Shown here: positions 23,014 to 35,754 of the stretch, piece by piece | How positions within the stretch are numbered: the first letter of the stretch is position 1 | Layout: the number at the start of each line of letters is the position of its first letter | DNA from: Allodiplogaster sudhausi | Taxonomy: Eukaryota; Nematoda; Chromadorea; Rhabditida; Diplogasteridae | NCBI GenBank assembly: GCA_945643635.1 | Contig: CALZFC010000006.1 | Location: 2,624,001 to 2,688,000, forward strand | Length of the DNA: 64,000 nucleotides | Direction: 5' to 3' | Notes under the pieces: model-generated | The model's input: the letters and a program-made list of their open reading frames with translations, nothing else | Databases searched by the model: none | Told to the model about the DNA's origin: nothing | Made by a program: the position numbers and the translations under genes

Positions 23014-23250
23014 TTATATATGTAGATATAAATGTTGAGATCTAATGTTTTTCATAACCTTTTCGTCTTCTTCTTCAGTCATCTTCCTCGTTTTACTCTT
23101 CATCTGCGACCTCTTCGTCTGCTCTTCTTCTAATTCTTCTCCTTCTACTTCGTCTTCTCCTTTTTCTTCCTCGACTCGCTGACTTTTCTTCTTGCTCTTA
23201 AGCATCTTCGCCACTCGCTTGAGTCGCCTGCGTTCGATGTACTATATATA
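23014..23250 (-). CDS. Highly charged exon, possible tail of the eS24 copy
   Basis: After an acceptor-like TATATAG at about 23249, an open frame starts YIERRRLKRVAKMLKSKKKS and continues as Glu/Lys-rich sequence to a stop near 23014. It is downstream of the eS24 exons on the same strand, and eS24 has a basic tail, so it may be that tail. The acidic part does not match the family. It could also be unrelated low complexity. Confidence 0.25.
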
Positions 23251-23345
23251 TATAAATATGTATATATGTATATAAGGATGCCATTATATACAGAAATAAA
23301 TAAAAATAATAAAATAAAATATATATATATATATATATATAATAT
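23240..23345. repeat. (TA)n/ATAT-rich microsatellite
   Basis: Runs of TATATATA and GTATATATG with a pure TA stretch near 23320. Confidence 0.9.
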
Positions 23346-23394
23346 GAACATATTTTTATGCAATACATAAATATATACCATCTCCTGTGGAACT

Positions 23395-23495
23395 AAATAG
23401 TTCGCCCTCACGCTTCTATCGATAGCTCAGTTAAACAGAGCTAGATAGTTCAACCAAATAGTTCAATGAGGCCGAACTATTGCGCCAGCCAGCGC
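23395..23495. repeat. Cluster of ATAGTTC words, copy 1
   Basis: ATAGTTC or its inverse GAACTAT occurs about six times in 100 bp, with TATCGATAG nearby. The same word cluster appears at 26045-26210. Confidence 0.6.
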
Positions 23496-23699
23496 GCCCC
23501 GGCAGCGTGCTCGCGTTCGCTACTCCCCCCCCCCACCCTCTCTGCTACCCTCCTTCTTTCTTTCTTTCATTCCAGTAGCCGATATTATGAAATTAAAACA
23601 GTGCCAATTTTATTTTAATATCATTTATCACTTACAAAAACAATGTACACAAATAGTAGGAAACAACTAGCTAAATGGGGCTACACAACATTAGACATA

Positions 23700-23880
23700 G
23701 GAGGGAGGTGGTGGCGGCGGGAGAGGCATTCAGGTCGCAGCTGTAGCTGCCGCCGGTGATGCAGAAGATGAGGGCGAGATGGCGAAGACGTCTTTCGGCA
23801 GCTGCCGCAGAGGACGACGCAGAACTCACGGATGACGAAGAAGCGGCGAGGTCAAGGACCCTGCAGTAGATGAACAGGTT
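23700..23880. other. GC-rich block of unclear nature
   Basis: A GC-rich block with three open frames on the minus strand (one Ala-Ser-rich, one with KDVFAISPSSSASPAA). A strong donor GTGAGT lies inside it and an acceptor CTGCAG at its edge, but no consistent gene model emerged. Confidence 0.3.
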
Positions 23881-24117
23881 ATGATTCGTGATGGCAAGGA
23901 CTGCTAGATAAGTAAAGGAACAAACAATGCACAATAACATGGCAGATATCTCAATTCACTTACCAATCCCCCCCCCCCTACTTATAACAGCAATTGCATT
24001 TGGCGGAATGCTTCAGACATGCACGAGAAAGATAAATTATAAGAATAAACAGCCAACACAAGCTAATGATCATTTAAAAGATAAATTTTGAACATTTCTT
24101 CATATAAAAAGGCAAAC

Positions 24118-24814
24118 CATTGGAAGCGAAAAGCCCACATTGATGAGACGGTGCTTGGGCTCGAACTCCTTGGCGTAGTCGAGGGTGTGGAAGCTGAGAG
24201 TGAAGTCGCCGTACTTGCCAGCGCCGAAATGGGAGAGGAAGTCATAGCCGACAACCTGGAGAAACAACAATACAATCTTGTATTCATTCATTCTTACGGA
24301 CACACATAATTTTGTTGCATTTTTCTTCTTTGCTTTTACAAGAGCGCAGAGCATATCCAAAATATGGCAAGCGGATTCTTTTTTTATTTTCTAACGAATA
24401 GTCTTGTTGTCCATTTAACACATTTCCCTTCATAGTCAAACAAAAGCTTACGAGGTCCGGAGTGACCTTGTAGAGCTGTGCAAGCCTGTCGAGGACCTCG
24501 TTCTTGGGCATCGATGCGCGGCCGGGGTGGATGATTTCGACCACCTTAAGGAAACTGATGGAGAACTAGACAATTTATTTTAAAAGGAACGCGATGTCTA
24601 GTGTTAAAAGAACCTGATTCATCAGTGAGTGCAACTAATGGTCGAAAATAAGGAAATGACCAATTAAGAAAGTGAGAACAATAGTTTATCTAGGCATTAA
24701 TACACGCGCTTCTCTGTGGAAGTAAAAAAATATACACAAACACACCATCTGCTTACGCGCGAGCAGTCAGTTGGACATGACATTCCAGGAACGAACAGGG
24801 GCGATGTTGCCCAT
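24118..24814 (-). pseudogene. Ribosomal protein eS24 (RPS24) copy with nonsense codon
   Basis: Three exons (24814-24746, 24544-24452, 24255-24118) join in phase 0. Exon 1 reads MGNIAPVRSWNVMSN, TGA, LLARKQM, where the family has RTRKFMTN-R-LLxRKQM. Exon 2 reads VVEIIHPGRASMPKNEVLDR then LAQLYKVTPDL. Exon 3 reads VVGYDFLSHFGAGKYGDF, then LDYAKEFEPKHRL. eS24 is a small-subunit ribosomal protein. The TGA at 24769-24767 sits where Arg (CGA) is invariant, and the nearby TGG replaces another Arg (CGG): both are C-to-T changes at CpG. The C-terminal basic tail is missing or lies in the doubtful exon near 23.2 kb. Introns are kept, so it is a duplicated gene copy rather than a retrocopy. Confidence 0.8.
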
Positions 24815-25304
24815 GATTGGCAGGTGCCTTGAAGAAGCTAAAAAAAAAGAAAAATAAATAAGGGTTAAAAAGTCAGCATAAATTAATTCGTTTTGCCCTA
24901 ACATCTTCGTCATAATAATTGGGAAGATGCTGTGAATGAATAAGCATATATGAAGTATACTCTTTTATGTCGTAAAAAAAGAACGATGAGGCTTAGTTAA
25001 CGTAACTTTATAAAATGAATGGCCATTCCAATCAGGGACAGTGCTGAACAAGGTCGATACATATGCCATGTTTGAAACCCCTGGCCTGCTCAAAACCTCG
25101 TTGAACTCCCCCGGAGAAAATGTATTTTTTGTATGAAAACAAGCATTTTTCCATGAAATGTGATCACTGACTATAAAAAAAAGAATGTTTTGGCTTTGTA
25201 CCACTTCCTCGGCCTGGAGTCGTGCACCGGACAATGTTCAGCACTGTAAATTTCAGTGGAAACAAACAAAAAGAAAAAAAGTATCCGACCTAATTGTAAG
25301 GTAC

Positions 25305-25894
25305 GGGATGTTGTCCTTGCTCTGGCACGAAGACTGCGCTCGCTTTGTAGAGACCGCCCGGTTGGCCTCCATGCCCATCTTGTTGCCGAGAAGCACAAAT
25401 GGGAAGCGGACCGGGTCACGTGGACTGAAAAGACGACATCGTCAGCTGTGTACGGGGGGAATGCACTCTTTTCATCTTCTGTTAACACGAAATGCTAACA
25501 ATGATATATCTCGGGTATCTATTTGATCGAAATTATAATAAATAAAGGTGTAAAATTTTCGAGAGAGTGGGATGAACGAAAGGCCTCAGTCTAACAAGAA
25601 ACCTATCTGAATATTCAGCATAAGAATGAGACATCCAAGAACTGCTATCTGCACATTTTACCGAGAAAAAAAAGATTCGGCTTCAATTATTTCAAGAGTG
25701 GCCCTTCGAGCGGGGAATACATGCAAGATCAGCTAAGAAAAAACACAAGGCACGTCGTTAAATGTAAAAGATGGAGCAATGAACCTTGTAAACAGAAGAG
25801 AATCGCTTGCTGACACACTGGTTGATCATCACGAGGACGACAGCCTGAGGATGGCTCAAACCGGGCCGCCTGCGTACAACATGCGGTTTCGTCG
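25305..25894 (-). pseudogene. Rab7 small GTPase relic (two exons)
   Basis: The exon 25424-25305 reads [19 protein letters not shown], then [16 protein letters not shown]. This matches the Rab7 stretch PRDPENFPF..LGNKID and TKRAQ.WC.SK..IP, but the G4 motif NKxD is NKMG. The exon 25894-25785 reads VVLVMINQCVSKRFSSVYK, matching Rab7 MNQYVNKRFSNQYK, but the preceding P-loop (GDSGVGKT) is scrambled (GLSHPQAV), apparently by small indels. Exons for switch II (between them) and for the C-terminal part with the prenylated cysteines were not found. Rab7 controls late endosome and lysosome traffic; this copy could not bind GTP normally. Confidence 0.75.
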
Positions 25895-26044
25895 CTGAAA
25901 GCCAGTTCTCAACAGTGCATTTCACTAGGCGAAACCAAATTAGTAATCCATTACAAACAGAATACGAGGAATACAGCATAAAAAAATAAAAGGCCAATGT
26001 GAAGAAACTTTCGAAATAGGCTTGCTAGCCGCGTCGCGTGACCA

Positions 26045-26210
26045 TAACGCGTCATCAAGTCTGTCAGACATTGAACAGCCTGTCAGACCAGGCAATAGTT
26101 TGCTTTGGCCCTGATAGTTCACCGCTGGCTGGCATGATAGTTCGGCATGACCGAACTATCAAACTGAACTATTCGCAGCGTGCTAATAGTTCCGAACTAT
26201 CTGCGCTGTG
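26045..26210. repeat. Cluster of ATAGTTC/GAACTAT and CTGTCAGAC words, copy 2
   Basis: Holds GATAGTTCGGC next to its inverse GCCGAACTATC-like form, several further ATAGTTC copies, and CTGTCAGAC twice. The cluster has the style of those at 11762, 23395 and 29425. Confidence 0.65.
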
Positions 26211-26320
26211 TGTTTAGTGTAAAATAATAATAATAAAAAGTTGTCTCTCGCTCGTGTGAAGGGGAGAGGACAAGGACCGCGAGCGAGAGCCATTGCCACG
26301 GCTGCTGTATTCCGGGTTTT

Positions 26321-26434
26321 GACAGAGAGAGAGAGAGACAGAGAGAGACAGAGAGAGAGCGAGAGAGAGAAAGAGAAAGAGACAGAGAGAGAGAAAGAGA
26401 GAGAGACTGAAAGAGAGACAGATGAGAAAGAAAC

Positions 26435-26468
<34 letters not shown>

Positions 26469-26490
26469 TGAGAGAGAGTAAGAGAAAGTA
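26321..26490. repeat. (GA)n-rich tract
   Basis: Interrupted GA/GACA repeat; frames across it are artefacts. Confidence 0.9.
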
Positions 26491-26631
26491 AAATAAAAAT
26501 ATTTGCATTTCAAATTAATATTATTTAATTAAATTTTCAATATTATTACGAGTATTTAAATTAATATTTACTATTTTTATAACTTATTTTTATAATATTC
26601 CTGTTAATATAATTTTTTTAAGCCTTAAATT

Positions 26632-26745
26632 ACCGTATTTTTTCTATTAGTACCCTCGGGGGTTCTATTTTTCAATACCCTGACGAGAGGGGGGCACTAT
26701 TAGAGGGAGGGGTTCTATTTTTCAATATGAGACACAAAAATGTTT
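26632..26745. mobile_element. Half copy of the TACCGTA MITE
   Basis: TACCGTATTTTTTCTATTAG, then TACCCTCGGGGGTTC, TTTTTCAATACCC and CACTATTAGAGGGAGGGG. This is one half of the element at 54601-54930. Confidence 0.65.
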
Positions 26746-27019
26746 GAAAAATTTTATTCTCAAAAAGTAAGAATCATAGCCCGAATTGTATGGAATCATC
26801 ACTGTAATATCCAATTTGCCACATATCTTGAATCTATTTGCCATCATTACATCGTAGAGAGCATCCTATGCTTCCAAGATCCATTCGAGGTACTGAGTCT
26901 CTCTAAATTGAAAAAAAGCGTTCTCCGGATTGCACCTCAAGGATTTTAGTAGTAAGAATATGTGTAATAACTCAATTCCGATTAGCAATGATTGAATTTT
27001 GACTTTCTAGTCGTAATCG

Positions 27020-27570
27020 AGGTAGCGAATCTAATTGTAAGGAAGTCTTCTCAGATGCTATTTATCTCTCTGACTCGTCCTCAGCAGCGCTCATGCAAAG
27101 TGAGAGTGCGGCGAGTTCTGCCCGGTGCTTTTCACTTGCAGAGATTCATGATATAAAGTCAAAATTTCTTTAGTAACGATGAGTGACTGTTGTAAGTCTT
27201 ATATAGAAGTAGAAATAAATTACAATCTAATTAAATGTAGATCTTTGATTATAAGGTGCGCCTCTTTTTACCGTATAATTTGTTTTCTCAAAGTGAACTG
27301 CGTTTTTTACCAGCTTGGTAAAAAACGCAGTTCACTTTGAGAAAACAAATTATACGGTAAAAAGAAACTCCCCCTTACAATCAAAGATCTACATTGAATT
27401 TCATTGTAATTTATTATCTATAGGACTTGCCATTTGGACGTATCATTACTATTGAAATGTTGACTTTATATCATGAATCCGTGCACGTGGAAAGCACCGG
27501 GCAGAACTCGCAGCACTCTCACTTTGCATGAGCGCTGCTGAGGACGAGAGATGCATTGCATATGAGAGGA
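27020..27570. mobile_element. 550-bp foldback element with 49-bp perfect core
   Basis: The core (about 27264-27364) is an essentially perfect inverted repeat around ACCAGC/TTGGT: arms of about 49 bp contain CTCAAAGTGAACTGCG and its inverse. Outer arms (module M1, TCAGCAGCGCTCATGCAAAG) pair with mismatches at 27080-27160 and 27466-27545. M1 and the core also occur singly elsewhere, for example at 44060-44340. Confidence 0.85.
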
Positions 27571-28094
27571 GATGTAGCTTGATGTCATTGCTCTTCACGT
27601 TTTTTTTCTAACCAACTTAAGAGTTGGGCGCTGAAGTATCTGTTGATGTCGTAAGAGTTAGTGCTTGTCGACTTCTCGCCAAGCTGTCGACAGTGGCAGC
27701 CAGAGGCCAGCGCTCGGCTGCTTATTGTAGTCAGTCTCAGTTTCTCTCTCTCTCTCTCCATTTCTATATATCGCATACCCATCATCCTTTGATCGAATTA
27801 CAATTATTCGCCTACAGAACAAATATATGCTCGGCCTCGGGTGATTATTCATTTTTGTCTTCCTCTCTCGACTCCCTCCCTCTCTCTCTCTCTCTCTCTC
27901 TAGAGATCGTTCTAAGTGGATGCATTGAACGCTTCTGCACACGAAGGGGCAGTGAAAACTCGGTCTAAATTTGCAGTTCTTAATCCCAAATGCAACAACG
28001 AGAGAGCGGGTAATTTAGAGAGACTGTGAAATTTTGATTTTTAAATTTTAATGGAGCGGGCAGCGAATCTAAGGGTGTCTTCTCATATGCTATG

Positions 28095-28190
28095 TCTCAC
28101 TCTGACTCAACAGCGCTAATGCAAAGTGAGACTTCCATAAGTTCTGCCCGGTGCTTTTCACTTCCAAAGATTCTTGATTTGGAGTCAACA
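28095..28190. repeat. Module M1 copy (GCGCTCATGCAAAGTGAGAC family)
   Basis: AGCGCTAATGCAAAGTGAGA, then GTTCTGCCCGGTGCTTTTCA. Other copies lie near 27068, 27466 (inverse), 44245 (inverse), 49388 (inverse), 50335, 55066 and 61660. Confidence 0.8.
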
Positions 28191-28779
28191 TTTTCTAGTT
28201 TACGAAAGCTACATGAGTTCCTTCAGACTATTTAATGAAAACAAACAAATCATATTTTTAAAAATGATGAAAATAAAAACAAATTTACTTCTTCAAGTAA
28301 TTACCCCTATACCCAACTATCTTCTTTCTACTATTACTCATCTGTTCCTCCTTGGCCTTGTAATCAGCAAATGTTAAAAGTGTCTCCGAATTGATGATGC
28401 TAATGTTTCTCCATTTTTTACTTGCACTCTCTCCCTCTCTCTGTCTCACTCCTCTTTCTCGCTCTTCTTCACTCTCATTTATCTTTCTCTCTCTGTGAGC
28501 CTCTCTCTTAAACAATCCATATACATAAATATTTTTGTCAATAATGAAAACAATCACAATGTGACTCTTGCAATGGAATCCCTGTGGTTTCAGCTGCTGG
28601 ATATGGCCATAAAAGACAGATGCTGTTTAAATTGAGGAGCTGCCAGGGGCCATCGAAGAGGGGCCGCCAGGGGCAATCAGATCGGCTGGCGGCTTTCATT
28701 TTGTTATTCTCAAATACTTTTCAAAAAAGCATTTTGTATTTCAAGACGGCACATACGCTTTTTTTCCTCCTGCCCGGTG

Positions 28780-28925
28780 GTTCTTGTAGAAGTGGCCATA
28801 ATATCAGAGATAGTCAATACGGATGGGCGATACAGGCGGATTCTCACCATCAAGTGCATAATTAGAATTTATAACGTTTTTTACAATGGCACATTTTCTG
28901 TAATTGATGATGCTATTTTTTCCCA
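28780..28925 (+). other. Inverted second copy of the 22.7 kb block, longer open frame
   Basis: About 145 bp matching the minus strand of 22650-22800 (shared AGATAGTCAATACGGATG, GTGCATAATTAGAAT and TTCTGTAATTGATGATGC). The frame beginning VVLVEVAIISEIVNTDGRYR stays open for about 48 codons here. In the 22.7 kb copy it shifts once but resumes (NGAFSVIDDAIF). Possible relic of an N-terminal atlastin-like exon, or of a repeat with a coding past. Confidence 0.35.
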
Positions 28926-28984
28926 TCCATAGAATCAATCCATAATTCAAGAAATCGAAGAATAATCACTCAAAAATCACTCTA

Positions 28985-29400
28985 TCAGTCTCCGAAATCA
29001 TTCGATGGTTTGTTCCCTGCAGAAGCCCGGCGTCGACTCGCTGAGAGGACGAAGACGGCGAAGAGGGGCACAGACTGGCGGAGAGGCTAAACAAGATGAA
29101 GAGAAAGAAGGGACGAAGAGGAGAGCGAGAGTGAGAGCTGAAAGAGAAAGGGCAAGAAGAGAGTGGGTGGAAATAGAAGCATAGGAGGAGGAGGAAGGAG
29201 AGGAGGCAGCGCGAGATGCCAAGGGGAAGAGGCCCGCCAGACGTACTTTAAATGTCATATCTGCCTCCTACCGGAACATTGGCGATGAAAGAGGTGAAAG
29301 AGATAGAAGATATGATCTTTGATCATAGAGATTCATCCACTTGAGCGCTTCATCAAAGTGGTAACATATTTCAAATTAAAGAATGCCTTAGTACGATCCG
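28985..29400. repeat. Module with GCAGAAGCCCGGCGTCGACT, copy 1
   Basis: The segment GAAGCCCGGCGTCGACTCGC, then a GA-rich tract, then CTTGAGCGCTTCATCAAAGT and GATCCGGC is repeated at about 30525-30870 in the same orientation. Confidence 0.7.
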
Positions 29401-29424
29401 GCATTCTCTGCTTCTCTCCACACA

Positions 29425-29610
29425 AAAAAAAATTGTTTGAAACAACATTGTTTGGTGCACGATTGTTTTATGAATTGTTTGAAACAACAATTGTTTCAAA
29501 AAAATTGTTTGGCATATCAAACAATTTGTTTTGCCGATTTGCACGCTATCCAGTCCGAGGCAATTGTTTGGATTGTTTCATGGAAATTGTTTGATATATC
29601 AAACAACCGC
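29425..29610. repeat. Cluster of ATTGTTTG/CAAACAAT words
   Basis: ATTGTTT or AAACAAT occurs about ten times in 185 bp, several times as TTGTTTGAAACAA or TTTGATATATCAAA palindromes. A tRNA-like A-box starts 14 bp after its end. Confidence 0.75.
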
Positions 29611-29616
29611 AGCGCA

Positions 29617-29700
29617 GCCGTGATGGCGAAGTAGCGATCACGTCCGATCTGGCGAGTTAGGCAACGTCGAGCACACGAGGGTTCAAACCCATATGTGGTC
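29617..29700 (+). other. tRNA-like sequence with A and B boxes
   Basis: TGGCGAAGTAG (29624-29634) and GGTTCAAACC (29680-29689) fit pol III boxes at class II (Leu/Ser) spacing. The acceptor stem does not pair (GCCGTGA against the 3' side), so it is a tRNA pseudogene or SINE head. Confidence 0.4.
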
Positions 29701-30171
29701 AATGTTTTCCCAACATGTTTTGCGCGTTTTATTTTTCATAAAAACCGACAGTACGCCGTTCAATTGGGTACCATTAGTCAACATATTCTCTTTCTCTTTA
29801 TAAGTGAACCAGGAATTGGCCGTGTTGCAAAAGTTGGATCCCTCGCATTTGTGCGTGTAATCAAACATCTCAACTTTACTTATTCGCGTCTCTCTGTACC
29901 TCACTAGAACCACCTTTCTGTCTCTTTAGATTAAAAGAAACACAAAAAATCACAAATCTCACACGCAGTCGTTTCTGCGCTCAATTATCAATACTATTGC
30001 TGATCACAGGACAAATTAGGAAAAAATTAGCAAATATATGTATGTAATAAAAGAAGAAAATATATTCGATTCCAATTAAAGAACGAAGAAATATTTCGAC
30101 ACAGGACTGATGATGATCAATTTAATCTACGATAATTTTTGACCAACTGAGTAGCAAAGAAATACTACAAA

Positions 30172-30607
30172 TATTTGGTGCTTCCAAAGTGGTATATTTT
30201 CTACTAATGCTCTGCTGATCGACTGTTCAAAGAACTTCTTCTTTTTATGGCCATATTCAGCATCTGAAACCACCGGGATTCGGTTGCGCGATTGCAGATA
30301 TGGAAGAAGAAGAAGAAAAACATTAATTCGGTAAAACTTGATAACCTTTGCTGATTACAAGCCGTGTGGCCTGAAGTTAGCCCCCCCCCCAACCGGCGGC
30401 GACGACCACGCTCGGACACGAGGTGGGTTATGGTCGACGACGACTGTGCCGCCTCATCGGGCTCGAAGGTTTCGAGAGCAGGCCTCTCGTGCTAGCAATC
30501 AATTATTCTCTGAAAATCAACCGATATTCACTGCAGAAGCCCGGCGCCGACTCGCTCATGGCGGACAAAGAAGAAGATCTAGTAAACGACGAAGAGAACA
30601 GGACGGG

Positions 30608-30647
<40 letters not shown>

Positions 30648-31231
30648 TAGAAAGAGAATGGGAGAGAAGGGAGTAGGAGGAGACGATATGCCAAGAGGAA
30701 ACTGCCTGATAGACATAATTAATAAAAAAAATTTTTTTTATAAGCAACTCTCCAACGGAATATTGGTGACTGCCAATTTTGATTTTAAAGATTAATCTTC
30801 TTGAGCGCTTCACCAAACTAGTAGCATATTTTAAATTAGACATTGACTTATTGTTAGCACGAGCCGGCGCCGTCTGGTTCTCTTCCTTTATCCGATGCTC
30901 TCTCTCTTCAATAGCCTCTCCTCACCTCCAGCTCCCTCTCCTCCGCCCTCTCGAAGCCTTCGAGCTCGATGAGACTGAACAACCGTCGTCGAACAAAACC
31001 CTCCTTGTATCCGCGCGTGGTCGCCACTATCGGGGGGGGGGGGGGGGGTGGGGTAAGCAAAGGTTATCAGTTTAACCGAATTTTCTGATATATCTAATTG
31101 CTGCAATCGGGCAACCGAATTCCGGTGATTTCTGATGTTGAATATGGCCATAAAAAGAAGAAGTTGTTTGAAGTGTCGATCAGCACAGCATTAGTAGAAA
31201 ATATACCACATTGAGAGCATGAAATATTTGA
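30172..31231. mobile_element. 1.06 kb foldback element with GA tract in its loop
   Basis: Outer arms pair: AATATTTGGTGC..GTGGTATATTTTCTAC (30172 on) with the inverse at about 31190-31231. CTTTTTATGGCCATATTCAG (30241) pairs with the inverse near 31140. The GC-rich CGGCGGCGACGACCACGC block (about 30390) pairs with the inverse near 31015. The loop carries a copy of the GCAGAAGCCCGG module and a (GA)n tract (30605-30670). Confidence 0.8.
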
Positions 31232-31319
31232 AGAAACAAAATACACATGGTTCTTTGTTACTCTTATCATAGATTAAATTACACAGTCCTGTGTCCAACT
31301 GTTTCTTGAATTGGTATGT

Positions 31320-31430
31320 ACATCTCGTTCTCTCTGTTCCTCTCTCTCTAACTCTTTTAACCTTTATCTATCTCTCTCTTTCTCTCTCTCTCTCCCTGTC
31401 TCTCTCTCTCTCTGTATCTGTAATTCTCCA
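31320..31430. repeat. (CT)n-rich tract
   Basis: Interrupted CT repeat. Confidence 0.9.
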
Positions 31431-31639
31431 ACTTTCACATTCAAGAGAAACTGCTCTTATTCCATTCTAATATAAATACTATGCGAAAGAAGATCGAAAG
31501 CAAGTGGCAAAACTTCATCAAGTTATCCAACATCGGAACAAGGCAAAGCCACCAGGTGCCAGGGTGGGGGGCGGGGGAACAAATATGGACTCGGGCTCTG
31601 TTGCTGCTCTCATTTTCTCGAGAGCTACATATCATAATA

Positions 31640-34380
<2,741 letters not shown>

Positions 34381-34854
34381 GGCAATGACAGGTGGTTTTC
34401 GTTTAATTGTAACTCATTTAAGCTTTGCTCGTGTTTTCCAAAGGGCTCGTGCAAACACTTTCATTGCCCTGCTTTGTTTCCTTCAATTTGCCTTCCTCTT
34501 TTTTCTTTCTTACTCTCACTCTTCCTCTCTTTCTCTCTCACTTTTTTCTCGCTCTCTCTGTCTGTCTGTCTTTCACAGCCCTTTCTGCTGTTCTCCATTA
34601 TATCCCGTACCGATTTCTCCTCTCATCTCCGCTCTTTAATCCCTCTGCTTTTCTTCTGCCTACATTCGGGACTGTCTTTTGACCATTCGATTCTCTAATC
34701 AGACAAACACAAGCATAACTAATCATAATCGTAAGATTTAACTGCTTCTCTCTCTCTCGGAGGTTAGGATATTAGAAACTGCACACGAAGCTCAGCTCTT
34801 CAAGGTTAAGGAATACAAAGCCGGAAATAAACTTTTGCATAAGGGAACCGCTGG

Positions 34855-35394
34855 AGGAACATTGAAAGAAGAGAGAAAAAGTAGAGAGAAGAGAGAAAAA
34901 AGGAGAGAGAGAAAGAGAGGGTAGAGAGCGATAGGAGAAGTAGAAGATGGGAGGGACACTGATGCAGATGAGTGGAGATTGAAACGAAGATTATGCTCGA
35001 AACGAAGAAATCTAAACCAAATTGAACTAATCGTTTTAAAGTTTGCTTTAAATATATTTTATAGCGATATAAAGATAGAGAGAATTAGAGAACGATAGAG
35101 ACAATGAAAAGGGACAGACTGAGGACGTGAGAGTGAGCGAGAAGGAGAGTGGAGATAGATATGGAGAGAGATACCGAGAATGAGAGAGGGAGAGAGAAAG
35201 GGAGACATAGGGAGAGAACGCGAGACAAATGAAAATTTTTTTTGTATTCAGTCTTTTATTTATCCTTGTAATTCTGCAAAACATGCATTTCTGATATGCG
35301 CGATAATATGTCTTTTAGTTTAATTTGTTTTTCTTTCCGAAGAAAATAACCCATCCAGAACATGGCGGTTTTGATAAAGACTCATATGATTAAT
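34855..35394. repeat. Module A, copy 1, left half
   Basis: GGGAGGGACACTGATGCAGA, a GA-rich stretch, then AACATGCATTTCTGATATGC and ACATGGCGGTTTTGAT, matching 59830-60244. The LINE joins directly at 35395. The right half of the module resumes at about 39600. Confidence 0.8.
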
Positions 35395-35754
35395 TTTATT
35401 TATTTATTTATTCATACATCAGTTTAACGATGTGACAACATTACAGTGACTTGTGAGATGGTAAAACTTTCGATTTCAGAATAATAATAATAATAATGAA
35501 TAGTAATAGAAAAGGGAAAGGGGGATAAGGGATGCTGATCATCCGAGTCTCCTGGCATGCGACCGAATTGAGCGGGGTGAGCGACTTCCCGAGGGGTGGG
35601 CCAGGCCCCCACAGCACTTGAGGAGTGTGCTGAGGCCGACATACCAAGAGGAACAGAGGGCAGCAGGGTCAAGTGAGAGCGGGCTGAAAATGTAGCAGTA
35701 AAACATATGCTACTTATATGAAAATACTCTACGCATTGAGAAAGAATGAATAGT

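Noticed and set aside
12542..24769. Stop-codon reassignment explaining the UPP TAG and eS24 TGA
   Set aside because: The TAG falls at a probable Tyr position and the TGA at an Arg position. Clean genes here end at TAG and TAA as normal stops, and UPP also has frameshifts, so decay is simpler.
25084..25235. C-terminal Rab7 exon near 25.2 kb
   Set aside because: The frame after the acceptor at 25235 (AEHCPVHDSRPRKW) does not match YFETSAK or any later Rab7 segment.
27264..27364. Rho-independent terminator or riboswitch-like hairpin
   Set aside because: The sequence is eukaryotic and the hairpin is the core of a 550-bp palindromic element with dispersed copies.
29420..29610. CRISPR array
   Set aside because: The repeated word is 8-13 nt, irregularly spaced and in both orientations; there are no uniform spacers and no cas genes.
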